This document shows, one piece after another, positions 12,301 through 27,300 of a stretch of DNA of 64,000 nt. Position 1 is the stretch's first letter. Each line of letters starts with the position of its first letter. The notes under the pieces were generated by a model, which did not search any database, had not been told where the DNA came from, and saw nothing but the letters and a program-made list of their open reading frames with translations. A program made the position numbers and the translations under genes. Location: NCBI GenBank assembly GCA_026413225.1, contig CM048552.1, positions 207,093,553 to 207,157,552 of the forward strand, in the 5' to 3' direction. Source of the stretch: Otis tarda. Taxonomy: Eukaryota; Chordata; Aves; Otidiformes; Otididae.

Positions 12301-15300
12301 AGTATGGCTACACCATGTTTGGTTTGAGATCGCCAAGGAGGTGGAAACACCTGAGGAAGACAGGATAAGCTATATGAGTCCAAAAACATAAAGCAGGTCA
12401 GCTGTCAGGAAAGAGTCTTTCTCCAGCCATAGCTTCTTCCTTGACCTTGGTGTCTGTGTAGTTGTTTTACATATTCTCACTTCTGTCTCCTGGCTGCTGT
12501 TGTGAAGCTATTTTTAACCTTTCTTAAATATGTTATCCCAGAGGTGCTACCACCATCGCTGACGGGCTTGACCTTGGCCAGTGGTGGGTCTGTCTGGCAT
12601 CTTCTCACAGAAGCCACCCCTGTAGCCCACTCGCTACCAAAACCTTGCCACGCAAACCCAGTACCAGCTGTTACCCACACCTCTGACCTCAGCTGCTCCT
12701 TTCCATTTTTCTCTACCAAAGTTTCTCCCATTAGCTGTCTGTCAGTGCCAGGCTGTATGTCTGTTCTTTAACTTGCAGGTAGAAAGCTTAAAGGCTGCAG
12801 TTTGGGAAGAGAAGAGTTTGTATTGACATTTTCAAGTCAACTACTGGATGTGTTTTGAAAGCAGAATTAACAACCCTCCAAAACATTCTCAGTTCTCCTC
12901 CTTTTGTGCCTGAGCTTTGTCTGCTCAACTCTTGACTTTGTTCCAATCCTCAAATCCTTTCCCTGATCCCCTGCTGCTTACACTGTGACCTTGGCTTGTC
13001 AGCAGACACTTGGACGTGCCAGGTTGGAACAGGGGAGGTGGCCAGATGCTGAAGGGAGCAGATACAGGTGTCTTATAAGTGAAGAAAGAGGACCCCATGC
13101 TTGAGCAGAAGATTTTGGGAGGAGAGGATTATCAGCATCAAGCTCAGGGAGGGATCACTGAATTCATTTATCAGTTATGAGGGACAGAAATCACCTAGAG
13201 AGACCTGTAGACTATACTTTAATTGAGATCTTGGCTCAACAGTTGCTGCTCCCTGACACTGGCCACAGACTGGAGGACAGATACTTCCCTCCTCTCTTGT
13301 AATTAGTAACCAGCTGTTCAGGGACTCAAGTTATCTCAGAAACACAGATCCTAAATTGAAGTGCTCAGCAGTATCAGGATCTCTGCAGAGCAGCCAGGGA
13401 TTCTGCCGGCAGAATTTTACCTCTTGTCTTTGGGCAGAAATGTTGAGAAACACCCTGCTTACCCCTCCAAATTAAAGCCCTCTCACACTAATCGAAAAAA
13501 AGGCAGAGCCAAAGCCTTGGTTCTTTTTTTTAGGATCAAAAGATTGAATAGATGAAAACATCACTATGTTCATACACCTCATCAACCCTTAACAAAGCAG
13601 GTATTAATCTTGATTAAAATCTTCATTTGTGGCTCTCATCTTCAGTTAACTTCATCAGCCCTGTCTTGAAAAACTCTTGTCAGAATAATAACGTTCAGCT
13701 GAAGCTTTCAGATGGATAAATTTAAACAATGATATCAAGGCTTCAGCTGCAGTTTTCACAAGAAAGTTTGAACAGAAACTGTAATCAGATTACAACTTTG
13801 GAGAACAGCATAGAGAAATTCAGTAATCACTAAAAAAAGGCACAGGATGTAAAGGAAACTAGAAAAACTGTCAGGGGTTTTGCTTGAGGGGAATAGGGAT
13901 GTTTGCCGGACTCCATTCCTTTCCCTGCCTGGATTTTACTCGTGTCTTGGGCAAGGCACCCTGACTGCCAGTGCCTTGTTTTCCTAGTAGTTGTAGATGG
14001 GAGCTGAGGTAGCTCTTCTCTGCAGCACAGGGCTGTCAGAGGTACAGAGATACTTTGGTTATGAGGACATGGTCATTTTTTAAGAAGGCAGAGGTAGGCC
14101 TTGGATCAGGTTTTCAAAGTCTGGTGATGATGATCTATACCCTAACTTTTGAATGCTCAGGGGTACTTCCTGGGGTCTGATTTTTAGAACAGGCTGAGCA
14201 GCCACATTCTGAATATCTGAAGGGCTGATGAGCACACGACTCAGAAGTAGAAGTCATCATTTGCCTGAAATAGCTGTATATGACATGCCGTGAAATGCAG
14301 CATCCTCTCTGAGTGACTTAAATGTTGCAGTTTCATAAGCAGTTTTAAGAAGAACCCTTAGGCCAGTAATTTTTCAAGCAGAATGCAAATGCAAAGCATT
14401 TCCATGGAAATGAATATATGTACTTTTGGATTCGTTCATTTGCAGTGCAGTTCTCACATTAGCTATCAAGCTTTTCTTAGAAGTAGCAACAACACCAAAT
14501 TGTCTGCCTTTGCAGCTGATCCTTAGATCTAGAGGTAACCGTATGCCTCTAATTACTGACATGATGAGTTGTGCTGATGCACAAGATACGTTGCCTAATT
14601 CATTGAGTTGTTCATATAATCTTTACTGAAATCTGTTTCATCTAACATATCTGTATGCCACTGTAGAAATCTAAGAAACATCCATTAAGGTTTTGAGAGT
14701 CACACTTTCCATTACTGTCTTTAGAATAGCTAGCCCTGGGCATTTATCTTGGTGGTTTTGGGGGGTTTTTTTTGGACACTTTGAAAAATTAGGATCATAC
14801 TCTGCTTGCTAATAAAGCAATTGGATGAAGTTGCATTTATTCTTTCCACTTAAAGTCTTGTTCCCAGCTTGTTCAGTAAGATGGGCTCACAATACTCATT
14901 TTTCCTTGGCAAGATAATGCATGATGCTCTGTATTTTCATGAGGATCTTAATGTTTTTCTTCTTTTGCCTGAGAAAACTGACAGATTTAATGTATCAGTA
15001 GTATTTTTTACATTCTCATCTGTTTGCATTTCTCCTTTTAAAAGGGAGGCACTGCCATTTCACTGTCTTGCTCATATTTTTTAAGAAAAGTTATGAAAGA
15101 AGGAACCTTACCCTTGCCTTTTAAGGAAGGTTTCCCAGGTGCCTGAAAAAAGAACCCTCCCGGTTGCATCCAGCTGGGGAGAAAATCCATGGAGAGTGTA
15201 TGACTTAAGCTATATCTCTGCTATGAAGTACAGATAGTTCTTGTTGGGCACCATAAGCCATTTCATATCAGAGTTACATTTTATGACTCCCAAACTGAGG

Positions 15301-18300
15301 CTGTTAACTGAGGCTCCTCTCATACATTTTTGACAACTGAAATCCTGACGTAGTCTACAGCTTTTGCTATCAGCCAGGAACTGGCATTGGAACAGTGCCC
15401 CTATCCTTGGGGACTTTTCTTAACCGAAAAGACTTGGGCCAAAAAAATGTATATCTGGAGAAAATAATCACATTGTCTTTTGTTTCAGAGTACTGGGACC
15501 ACTCTTGTAGGTCACATTCTCCATCCTTGGCTACATTTAAGGCAATTAGCATCAAATGTGCTCTCATTCATGCAGTACTATTCTTTCTGTAGGCAAAGAG
15601 AACACATCTGAACAGCTACGAAGGATATCTGACAATTCTTTCATGTGCCTTGGCCTACAGAAATGATTGCTTTATCCGATAATGGGCACATGGTTTCCAT
15701 GACTGAGGGAAACTCCATCATCAGAGAGTACTTTAATCGTCGGATGTTGATCCAGTTACTGTTGATAGAAGTTTTTATTTTCTTCCCTTGAAAGCAGACA
15801 TGTTCTAAATTATTTCCTTTTACTACCTTAAAATATATATACTTGTTTTCTGTGCTTTGCTCAGTAGCCACAAACTTGGAAGAGCTTACATCTGCAGAAT
15901 TAAATCTACATGCAGAGAGGAAATGTTGATGTAATTAGCTGATCCCTTCGTGAAGTGACAAAGTTTCTGGTAGAAAAGCCAGGATTGCAGCAGAACAGCA
16001 GACCTGAACTCCCTGGAATTGTTGGTTATCTTCCAAACCACTGCTATTATGTTCTTTTGTATGAGCCTATGTGTTCTCCCCCTGCTCTGAGAGCCTGACA
16101 AAGTAGGACTATGAATTAAATGACATCTGAAGGGCCTTTTTATTCCACATTTCCTCCCTTTTTTGACATAATGACACCAAATGTAACAAAAAGACAACTA
16201 AATAATCAAACAAGGGCTCTGTGATATCCAATCTCCACTTTTCTTCTGTGCAAAAAAAAGTATTGAGTAGAAGTTTAGTGGGAGAGAAATCTGTCTGACT
16301 CCTACAGCAACCTGGTTGGTTACTTTCTTCCTCAGTATATAGACAAAGAGGGCAAGCAGATAATTAATTATTTGTATAAGGTAGGAGTAACACTTTTCCA
16401 GGGATGGAGACTTTTTCAGCATTGCAATCCCAGCTAGACTCGCATTATTTGGGACGTGTTGGCAGTGCTGAAGAGAGCAGATGGGATGTGGGCATGGCAG
16501 GGAAGACAAGGCAGGATAAAGGAAAGAAGACAAGAGCTAATTAAAAGTCATTGGGAATTTTACTCAGGGAAAGGAAACAGGGAGAATCCAATCTGAGATC
16601 TAGAAGGAAGAAACCATAAATCACCCAGAGTGACAACTCTTACCTACAAGGGTCACGGGCAATCAGGACATAAGAAACAGAAATTTAAAATATGGACACG
16701 AACTAAATGAAATGGAGATCAGTCTCCTGATAGTCCTACTGCCCTCTGTATTTCTTTGGTGGCAAGCAAAAGTGACTTGAAAGAGGTAGCTTTTATTTAA
16801 AGACCTTGAGCAGATTAAAAAAAAAAAAATCTATCTAGATTAGAGAAAAGACTATTTCCATCTGGAAGGCTTCTTGCTTTGCTTGAAGAAATCAAAGCGC
16901 CCACAGTGCATGTTCCAAATAAGAGGCTAAGGAACTGAAAGGGATAGGAGAATAATTTGAATTTTGAAAGATGCCCTGTCTCACATTTAGAGCTCTAAGA
17001 GCCTCAGTCTCTAAGTAGAAATTATTTTGTAGGGTGTGTATTATTAAAGTAAATACTGAAGTTTTTAGAATTACTAGATTATGATGATCAACAGTCTATG
17101 CAAAGATTATTTTTGTGGTAAGAAATAGAATTTTAGTGTTGTAGAATGGGTTTTATTTAGACAAATTTAGGCTAAAATAATGCTCAATGTTTGTATTTAA
17201 ACATTGGAAAAACTGATCTAGGGACATAATAAATTCACTCTCACTTAAACTTTCTAATTCAGGCAGAAGCCACATTCTTGATGCAGGAATAGCTAAGGGA
17301 GCTTATCTGATCAGAGGGGTTCCCAAAAAGTCATAAAGGCAAAGAATATTCTTCCTGCATATTAGAGAAGTTTTAGAAAGTGTTAGAGGGCCCCGTTTTA
17401 CTTTAAAGAAAATAGGCACAGAATAAAAATGACTTGCCTAAGTTCACACTAGACATGCTGCGGTGGAGTGGGACCCCAACTATGGGGCCACTTTGTGCCT
17501 GCTGGACTGCGATACCTCCTGGAGTCAGGTTATACCATTGCAAAGCGTGGAGTCTCCATTGTATTTAAGTTTTTTTTTGCTATGTATCTGTACACAGATC
17601 TCTCTAACAGTTAATGAGCTTAATAATTGTGTGTGCCAGCACCGATAGATCTAAAGAGCTGGTATGTGGTAAAAAGAAATAAAAACTCCCACCTGGTATG
17701 TTGATGCTTTGGTAGTTTAAATTTTCATTCAAGGAAAATATACTTTGCTTTCGCAGAGAGTTTTAGTGTGGTAACGTGCTTTTACAGAGAAAATTAAAGC
17801 CATCTATAAAAGACATGGATATATCACTTCCATTTAATTGCATATAAATAGACATGAGTATTTTCCTTGTTCTGCTCTATACATCAGAATATACAAAGTG
17901 AAATGAAATGAGCCTCAGTGGAAAATTAATTTGGAAAAAAACCCTTAGATTAAGGAGTGGGGGGAAAAATAAGATAGATTTGATGATGATTAAAAAAAAG
18001 GCCACCAATATATATTTCTGAACTCACATTATTCTACGAATAATATATGCAATGGGATTATAGCTAATGAAAGGATGAGTCAAGAAATAAATGGGAAATA
18101 TCAAGCAGAGTATAAGAGCACTGCTGTATGTAGGCTGGATAACTTCATACTGTTCCAGATAGTGTTGTGTGCTCTGAAAAAAAGATGCTGCTCACATGAA
18201 GGAAGTCTTAAAACCTAGAAAAAGTAGAGAAAAACAATGAAAGTGTCTTTCCTAAGAACCGTTTCCCAACAGCGTGCCTCCGCAGTCGTGAGCAGAGCTA

Positions 18301-21300
18301 CACTGGACCGATTGTAGTGTAGGAGGAAAAAACAGACCTAAATATCTGTTATTAAAGATTTCCTTGTATTGAACTACTGCAGAGACACTGACACATGGTG
18401 CAAACCCAACTGGCCCTTCAGGGAGGTTTTCTAGAATTTTAATCTGGTGTGTTTTACTTTGCTGGAGAGAGAGAAAGGGGGCAGAAGAGGGGTCCGTACC
18501 TCTGTATGAATCCCTCTACCACGCAACCAGGAACATGTGTGACACTCCAGGTCTCTCAAGTGGGAGAATGACAGTCCCCTTATGGTGAAGGTTCGTGGTC
18601 ACTCTAGGTCTGTACGACTACACAGTCCCACTTTCCTCCTACCTTCTTGTCCTCACTTTCCTTGTAAGCCTTTGCACAACCATGCCATAACCAGGATTAA
18701 GGACCTGAGTCGGTTTAAAACCAAACATCTCATTTGTTTTTAGTCGTTTTGGGATAGCTGAAGTGAGATAAAGTCACTGACCTAGTTCATCATGCTTTGG
18801 CATAATGGCCAGTATCAGCACAAGGGAGGAACAGAGGTGACCACCTCCGGCTAGCACTAATTAGTGAGCAGGCCTGTTTCTTCTTCTTAACCTATGTGCG
18901 GGGTTAAGCTGACTTAAAGCAACAGTGAAACTGTGCCCTTTGTTTCCCAGTAGCCTGATAAATCCGTGCTAAGCCTGCACACAGACAGTACTAACGGTTC
19001 AGATTCTAGTTGGCAACTTTGTAAGCCACTAATAACTTTATCACATTCAAATATGAAGCCATGTCATCAGTCGTGCCAGATTTGACACAGACTTTCATTC
19101 CTTATCTACAGTTGTGAGACTGAGGCTGGATCAGGCTGACTACGGCAGAAGGAAAGCAGAACATTGCTGCTTAGAGCTCATTTATAGAATTTATTTCGGT
19201 ATCATGGGATCTGACATTCTGTAAAAGAAATCTGACAAGCAACATGTGTTTACATTTGGAAAGAAAGGGAAAAGGAATCAAATTGAGGAAAGCTGAAATG
19301 CCAGTCCAAGGACTGTGATTACACAGTAGTCATCACTTTAAAAGTTGGCACTAGTCAGCTGGTATTTCAAAGTCACCTCAGGTAATTCCCATCCCAAGCA
19401 TTTGGGAGAAACATTGGTGCTTCAGTCCTGGAAAAGCTGCTAATGCTGAGGTTGTGAAGTCAAGGCACTGGACTGTTTGCCAATGTATGTGGTTGCATTG
19501 CAGTGCCATTTTTTTTCTTTTTGTTTTAAGTTGGCTAAAGACACTACAGGGACTCTTGGGCAGGCTGTAAACAAAGTGCACTGGTCATAATGCAAGTGTA
19601 TGATTAAAAATTAAGATGCTGCCCTCAATTATTGTGAGAAACCTATCCAAGGCCTCTGAAGTTATGTTTCCCCTGCTGCTGAATCACTGCTGAGGACTGC
19701 CCAGTCCAGTGCTCACTCTGTGTCCAGTTCCAGATGCTGGGGAACAGCCAGGCTTTCACCATTACTTCCAAGCTGCAGCACACAGCAAGCATCCTTGGGC
19801 GCAACGCCGCTTCCACAAACCCTTGCAGTGCCCCTGTCACTTCTATGCCAGTCCCTGGATCAGCTACCAGAGAGACCTAGTTGTGCATGTGTGCATGTGT
19901 GTATGTATTTTCCCATAACAGACTTTCATCCTGGTCAGCCAAAGAGGGCTGTTGGTGCTGTTGGAATTTGTGAGTGCTGTATTTCTTGTGTTAATCTGTG
20001 TAGCTGGTCAAGCACATGTGCATATACGCGTATGTATGGATATAACTGTTGTGGGAATGTGTGCCTATCTGGAATACATGCTCATCACTATTGATTGGAC
20101 CCAAGAACATGGAGCTATGGTAGCCATATCACTGTTGGGCTACTACATTTATCAGTTCCTAACACTTTAAACAGACTTGTACAAAACAGACAAAAAAGGA
20201 TGCTTTAGCTGTTCCCTCATATAATGTTGTGCTCCTGATTTTTTTTTTTAGCATACATTCCCATGTAGATCAATTATACGTTTCTGAAATATGAATATTC
20301 ATTTTCAGAAAAGGTCTGACCTACTTTGCTGTTTCCTTTTACTCCACCTTCTGAACCAAAGGGTTGATTGTTTTTGTGGACCACAGTGTACTAGACCACC
20401 TGCAACACTGAGGGGCAATGTGCAGATGACATCAAGCCCCGTACTTACTCAGCCAGATTGACACTGGCTACAGGCTGCCTCCTAAAGGGCCGTTCTCTGG
20501 ATAAGGCATAATAATGTGCACTATGCTGAACCTTCCCACCCATTACAAAGTGCCACCAGAGCTGGGGAGCCATGTGGTGCTTGAGGATCTTGGCACTACT
20601 CTGCTTCACCATCCCACTACAAGCATCTGTACTTCCTTCCATCTTCTTTGTTCTCATTTATAGCATTGCACAAACTGGGTGCTTGGAAAATTCCAGCTAA
20701 AGTAAACAAGAGGGAGAGAGATAGTAAAAGTGTAGTCCCTACAAAAAATCCCAGTTAAGAGATAACCAATGCCACTTTCTTTGCCCATGTCCTACTTTGT
20801 TGAAAGCTTCAAGGTTACTGCAGCTGCTGGGGTTATGAGATATTTTTAATATTCCCTCTACCAATGTGATTTAGAGGATTTAGTATCATATAGTAGTTTG
20901 AGTTGGAAGGGACATTTAAAGGCCATCTAGTCCAAACCCCCTGCAAGGAGCAGGGACATCTCCAACCAGATCAGGTTGTTTTTGCACCCTTATCTTTAAA
21001 ATACTCTCAACACCTCTGTATGGTTATTGAAAGAGAAAGGGTCTTCAGCCTTTCCAACTGAAGCTGTTCCTCTGTGTCGAACAATTTAAATATCCATAAC
21101 CGTTTGGAGAAAATGCAGTTGGATCTCTTATTGTTACCCAGCATGCTGTGCTGGTTTTGGCTGGGGTAGAATTCATTTTCTTCATAGCAGCTAGTATGGG
21201 GCTATGTTTTGGATTTGTGCTGGAAGCAGTGTTGATAACACAGGGATGTATTAATTACTGCTGAGCAGTGCTTGCACAGAGTCCAGGCCTTTTCTACTTC

Positions 21301-24300
21301 TCACCCCACTTCAGGGGGGGTGAGAAGCAGACTAGGAGTGCAAGAGAAACTGAGAGGGGACAGAGCTGGGACAGCTGACTCCAGACAACTAAAGGGATCT
21401 TCATATTATATAACATCATGCTCAGCATATAAAGCATACAAGAAGGAAGAGAAGACACTTGGAGTGATGGTGTTTGTCTTCCCAAGTAACCACTACATGT
21501 GATAGAGCCCTGCTTTCCTGGAGATGGCCAAACACCCACCTGCTGATGTGAAGCAGTGAATGAATTCTTATTTTACGTGCATGGCATTTGCTTTGTCTGA
21601 AGCTGTCTTTATCTCAACCTAAGAGTTTTCTCACTTTTACTCTTCATAGTCTCTCCTCCATCCCACTGAGGAGGAGTGAGCAAGCAGCTGTGTGGTACTT
21701 AGCTGTCTGATGGGGTTAAGCCACAACAATCCTTTCTGGTGCCCAGTGTAGGGCTCGAAGGGTTTGAAATAACAGCAGATTTGATTGGTATAAGGATAAG
21801 TCCATGCTGGAGAAGGTACACCTCAAAGCATCTGTGGCTGTGCATGAGGTCATTCTGGAGCACCTCAAAGCATGTGACCATGGATAAGCCCATGACAGAG
21901 CAAGCCCATGACAGAACAATCTCTGGTGGGACTGCAGCCATGGGTAAGTCCATGTTGGAGCAGGTTTACTTCTGAAGGGACTGTGGCTGTGGATAAGGCC
22001 ATGCTAGAGCAGGTGCATCTCTGAAGGCATTGTGGCCCTTGGATAAGGCCACACTGGAACAGGTGCACCTCAAAGTGACTGCAGCTGTGGATAAGTCCAT
22101 GCCACAGCTGGTACACCCCTGAAGAGACTGTGGCTCATAAACAAGGCTCCACTTGGAAGCAGGCACACCCCTAAGGGACTGCAGTCTGTGGATAAGTCCA
22201 AGCTGGAGCAGGAGCAAGGGGAGGAATTCACTGCAATGTTAAACTCTATGGTCTGGTCCAAAGGTACCAAAGGTGGGGATTGTAATGGAAATACATTTAA
22301 ATTGTTGTAACCCAGGATTTGAGTTTCATGCTATGGGAATTATTATTCTCATTTGAGTGCAGAGGGCTACACAGCTTCCAATCATTGCTCCAATAATCAG
22401 GTAGTGCTTCTAGTGTTTCTCTTCTAGAATAAAAAAGCTGGCAGCTCCTCCAACCTCTATTGTGAGAAAAAGCTTCCCAGGCACCTACGTCTGGCAGAAG
22501 GTTCAGACAAAACAATCCTGAGCAGAGATTTCTGCTGGTGGTGTAGGACCAAATGTTACTCTTCTCTCGGAGAGAGCTGCTGAAGTCCTGCATTTCTATT
22601 CCCCCTGTTCTGTGCCAATTTCCATGAATCCCACCGTGAAACGCCTAACTCTTCCCACAGAACCCATATGGCTGCCTGGGGCTTTGACCCCATTGTGTAT
22701 AAGCCTGGGGCACGGCTCCCTTACCACAAAGCCTAGCTTGCCAGGTAGCCCTGTAACCCACTTTCCCAGTCAATGAACATCACAGAAATACCCTTGTTTT
22801 CTGCCTTCTTGGAAAACTGGGTAGCCTGAACCAACAAGTGCTGAGCTCAGCTTATGTTTGAGCGGTTGCTGATGGATTGCAACATAAAAAGCTTTATTCC
22901 TACTGGAAAAGGAGTAATGGATAAGCTGAGCATGACACATCGCTCGCGACACTAAAGGCAGAAGCAGAGTGTTGGAAATTGTGTAGGAATCTGTGCAGAG
23001 GAATGTCAGTGTTCTCTAGTATGGGACTAGATAGCGCCTTGTCATAACCCAGTTATTGGCAAACCAAGCTAACTCCTGAGGAAGCTTTTTCTGCACCTCT
23101 GCTGGAAAGAAATGGTAAGTTTGAGTCAGGCTTAGCTGGGCTGAGATTCAGTCAGATATCTCATCTAAACTCTATCACTTTTCTTAGTCAAGCCAGCCTC
23201 TGTTTTACACCAATGAAAGCAGGCAATGGCTCTCCTAAGTGTGGGAGAGAAATCCTTGTTCCTTAAAATAGCTGTCATCATGTGTGTTGTTTAACCCCTT
23301 CCTGTCAACCAGGGCAATTTTTAGCTAGAAATATTTGTTTCTCATTCAGAGTTAAGTCTCTAATGCTGTTCAACACTGCAAAACCCAAGACACAGATGAA
23401 ACATCATGGTGTGTCCTGTGTGCTTTGTAAATAAGGAAATACAAATACAACCACATGTTGCATGAAAAAAAAAGTTAAGATTTGCTGGAGCGTATATCCT
23501 GTGTTAACTTTTTCAGGTTCATCCTTGCCATGGTTTGCAGCTAACAGAAAAACATCACTTGAAGCAAGAGATAGTACAAATGCCAGCTGCTCCAAAGTTT
23601 AATAACTAGTTTCCCCTGAAGAGAAAGATAACAAGCAGATTAAAGTGGACTGCTCTGGAGGTGGCTGGACTGACTCTTTGTAATCCGCTCCCATGCTCTG
23701 TAATTCAATTCTTTTGAGACTGAGAGATTGTCATTATTGAGGTTCACAAGGGCACGTAATATATAAATCACAACTACAGTCGCAAAGTGATAATTTCTTT
23801 TGATGAATAGAAGGTAGCTACACGTGGGTGAGAAAAGTACCATGTTTTCCTGTGATTTTTTACAATTTGAACAATTACAGTAGCTATTATTGCAGAAGTG
23901 CTGCAGGAAGGAAATTCAACAGTATGTTAGCTGTCTACATCAGAGCTTGTCTTAATCGCTGTGTCACAGGCAGAGCTTTCTCCTCCTCCAGTGTTAAGAG
24001 AATAGGTGAAGACTAACCATGTGGCTCTCGCCAAGTTCCAGGGCAAAGTAACCTTTCCTTTTAAAAACCACTAATCGCTTGCATAATATGTAGCGTACAA
24101 AGCGATCCATTCTATAACTGCGTTGGCTGAATTAAAATCTTGCAGTAAGAGCGATATGAAACATGCACTTTAAATTGAAGTGTTTGGACTGAACCTCCAT
24201 ATTATAGATTTTTAAGAGCAGAATAGGTAATTACAAACATCTAGCCTGAATAATGACATGGCAGGTGAGATTGCCAACTGCTGTATTTCCCATATAATCC

Positions 24301-27300
24301 GGGAGATGTCTGTTTAACCTTTCTCCTGCCATTCCCCTAAAGAGAGGTGGATCAGCACCGCTATACGCTTTATACATGCTTAATCAATAAAAAGGCCATT
24401 TATCTCCAGAGCCTCTTCCTTGTCCTTATTTATCTCTGTCTCCAATTCTGTATGGTCTATCTGTGGGTTGCCAGAGGACTTATTTAACAGCGTGGGTTAC
24501 TTTTAGACGCAGATGCAACCTCAAGTGCACCATATAGACTCAGCTCCTCTCTGTCCAATGGGCAAAGCAGGGAGGTCTTCTGGAGGGGGGTTGTTCTAAA
24601 CCTATACTTTTTCTTCTGACCACCGCTGTAGCCATGATACAGGTTAGATGGAGCTGTGGCGTGACCCTCCAAGGCTGTTCCTGCATCCCTTTGGGTGCTT
24701 TGCAATTGCAGTAGCAGGAACTGCTCAGGCTTACTAAAATAGATGCTAGAGCCCAGCTCCAGTACCTTGGTGTATGATTTGCCTTTGAGTCCCAGACACA
24801 GCGATAGCAAAGCAGAGATACTGGGGAGCTGTGTTTCTCAGCAACACCCCAACCTTCCCACTTACACTCTGTTTTCCATAGATATATTTATGTGGTATTT
24901 CGCAGTAGATGTGAACTCACTCTACCCACATACTGAGCCCACTGCAAGTGAGTCACCTCCATCAAACAAGCCGAGTAGCTCTCGTTAACCTGCTACTAAG
25001 CCTGAGAGGTTAAGAGAGGAAGGTTAACAGCTCTGGTTCAGTGCCATCCAAGGACTTGTGGTAACATAGGGAGCATGTGTTTTCCTGCACATTTGTAGAC
25101 ATCCCCACAGGGAAGCAAAATTCAGACAAATTCTTCTGTGCTTTCATTTCTAAAAATTTCCATGCTCTGTTTTCTCACCCCTTCAGTACTGATCTGCTCT
25201 GTATCTCATACTTGTCATAGGAGTTTGTGTGTGCCAATAAAGCTTGTGACCAAAGTCCCTCCTGGCTCATCCTTGCATGAAACATTCTGCTGGAGAGCAG
25301 TTTTCTTCCTCTGATGTCCCTCCTGGTAAAACAGATCTGGTTTCTGTGACAAGGTGGTTTCCAGCACAGCAGCTACTGGTAACAAGGTGATTTTGTTAAG
25401 CATCAAAGAAGGGTGAGAACTGGGCTATCTCGCTGCCGTGACAGAGCCTACTGTGCATGCTGATCAGGGGTCTATTCCTGGCAGGGGCTGTCTAATACAT
25501 ATAAGGTAGGGAGAAGAGGTCTGACAGGCGACTACCACCCAGGACACATTGCAAAAATGTAATTAATTCCCCTGAGAGCTTTGGAGGTGGGGAGAGAACT
25601 GTGTCCAGCTCTGGAGCTCCCAACATAAGAAGGATGTGGAGAGGGTCCAGAGGAGGCCACAAAGATGATAAGAGGGCTGGAGCACCTCTCGTATGAGGAC
25701 AGGCTGAGGAAGTTTGGGTTGTTCAGCCTGGAGAAGAGGAGGTTCCAGGGAGACCTTATAGCGGCCTTCAAGTACCTAAAGGGGGTCTAAAGGAAAGATG
25801 GGGAGAAACTCTTCAGCAGGGCCCATAGTGATAGTACAAGGGATAACGGTTTTAAACTAGAAGTGGGTAGATTTAAGTTAGGCATAAAGATTTTTTTTAC
25901 AATGAGCATGATGGAACCTTGGCACAGGTTGTCCAGAGAGGTGGTGGATGCCCCACCTCTGGAAACATTAAAGGCCAGGTTGGATGGGGCTCTGAGCAAC
26001 CTGATCTGGTTGGAGATGTCCCTGCTCCTTGCAGGGGAGTTGGACTAGATGACTTTTAAATGTCCCTTCCAACCCAAACCATTCTATGATTCTATAACTT
26101 TCCCAGCCTCATTCTTATTACATACACAAGAAATGGGTCATAAACCTTAAGCATTACATGTGCTGTTGGATGTTTGTATTATAGTAATTTTTGAACTCGA
26201 GTTTAAATGAACCCTCTGTGCTAGGTACTGTGCAGAGATCTAAAGACACATTTTGAGTGGACTTATCCAATCAAAAGACAAAAAGGTACCTCAGCAGAGA
26301 TATTTGCAGCTGAGCTGGTCACTAGTCAGTAACTCTGACTATAGTCTCTACTGACTGTAAGTGGGGTTCAAAAGGAGATGTCTGCATTGTAGCTTGAGAA
26401 GAATACAGCTTAGCCAATGCTGAAGGTGTGTTTCCTTGGACAAACCAGCAGCTCTGCCAGCTGTGGCTGTGATGCAGGCCTACAGGTTAACAGCCAGTTA
26501 AGTTGTGAGCAGGTCATCAGCTCCAATGCTGATGCCTTCAACTTGCCCAAGTGCCAGGGGACAAGGGAGCTCTCTGGGACAGGAGCGCCAAGAGGGCCAA
26601 GGTGATCTACACAGTGCTCCTCACTATTCATAGCCCTACAGATAAAATGATTTATGGGAGCTTCTTTGGATATTGTCCTACTACTCTACAATTATCACAT
26701 TTAAGTTCTTCTCCAGCTGTCCTTGGCCTCTTGCTGCCTTCCCTGTCTGCTTCTGAAGAGGGTTTTTTTCCATCTTTATCCATCTTGCATGCATTCAGCT
26801 TATGTATGCAGTCCCACTGAAACCATACAGCCCCCACCAATACTGTCCCACTCATCCCATCTCTGCCATACTATGAACATGGTTCTTTTTTTTTAGTATA
26901 GTAGATTTTATAATCCAGATATTAGGTCCAAAAGGCAACCTAAATTTTATGGACCTGTATTCTAAAAAAGAAATGACTGTAACACCCACCAGCTTGCTAA
27001 TGGTATTTGTTCAAGGTAGACTCTTGCTAATGGTACCGCTAATGGTGGCCTTTCGACCTTGCCTTTGTCTAACAGATTTCATGCGTCTCCAAGCCATAGT
27101 TCATTCACCTCCAGAAAAATGACTTTTAGGCTGTGTCATCATTTTTTGCAAGGATACCTCAGAAAACAATAGGAGTCTTGCTATGCCCATATCAAGAGAG
27201 AAAATTAATCATACATTTGGTATTTATGCAGTGAATTCCCCTCTTTTACACTACTTTGTTATTAGCTGATACATCATTGTATTACAATCTCCATCTCAGC

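Larger units (their letters stand above)
21729..22290 (+). mobile_element. ERV internal fragment, truncated
   Basis: The sequence after the LTR reads into GGCTCGAAGGGTTTGAAATAAC and AGATTTGATTGG, then a tandem array, then GGTCTGGTCCAAAGGTACCA. No gag, pol or env frame can be read and no matching 3' LTR follows, so only the 5' end of the element survives. The right boundary is approximate. Confidence 0.6.

Noticed and set aside
19643..20170. Overlapping frames of 65-124 codons in intron 3
   Set aside because: Several frames on both strands are open over the same stretch, part of it is a TG/CATG simple repeat, and none has a recognisable domain.
21294..22270. Several 60-84 codon frames with recurring peptide patterns
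   Set aside because: They are translations of the 49-bp tandem array and the ERV LTR in different frames, not genes.
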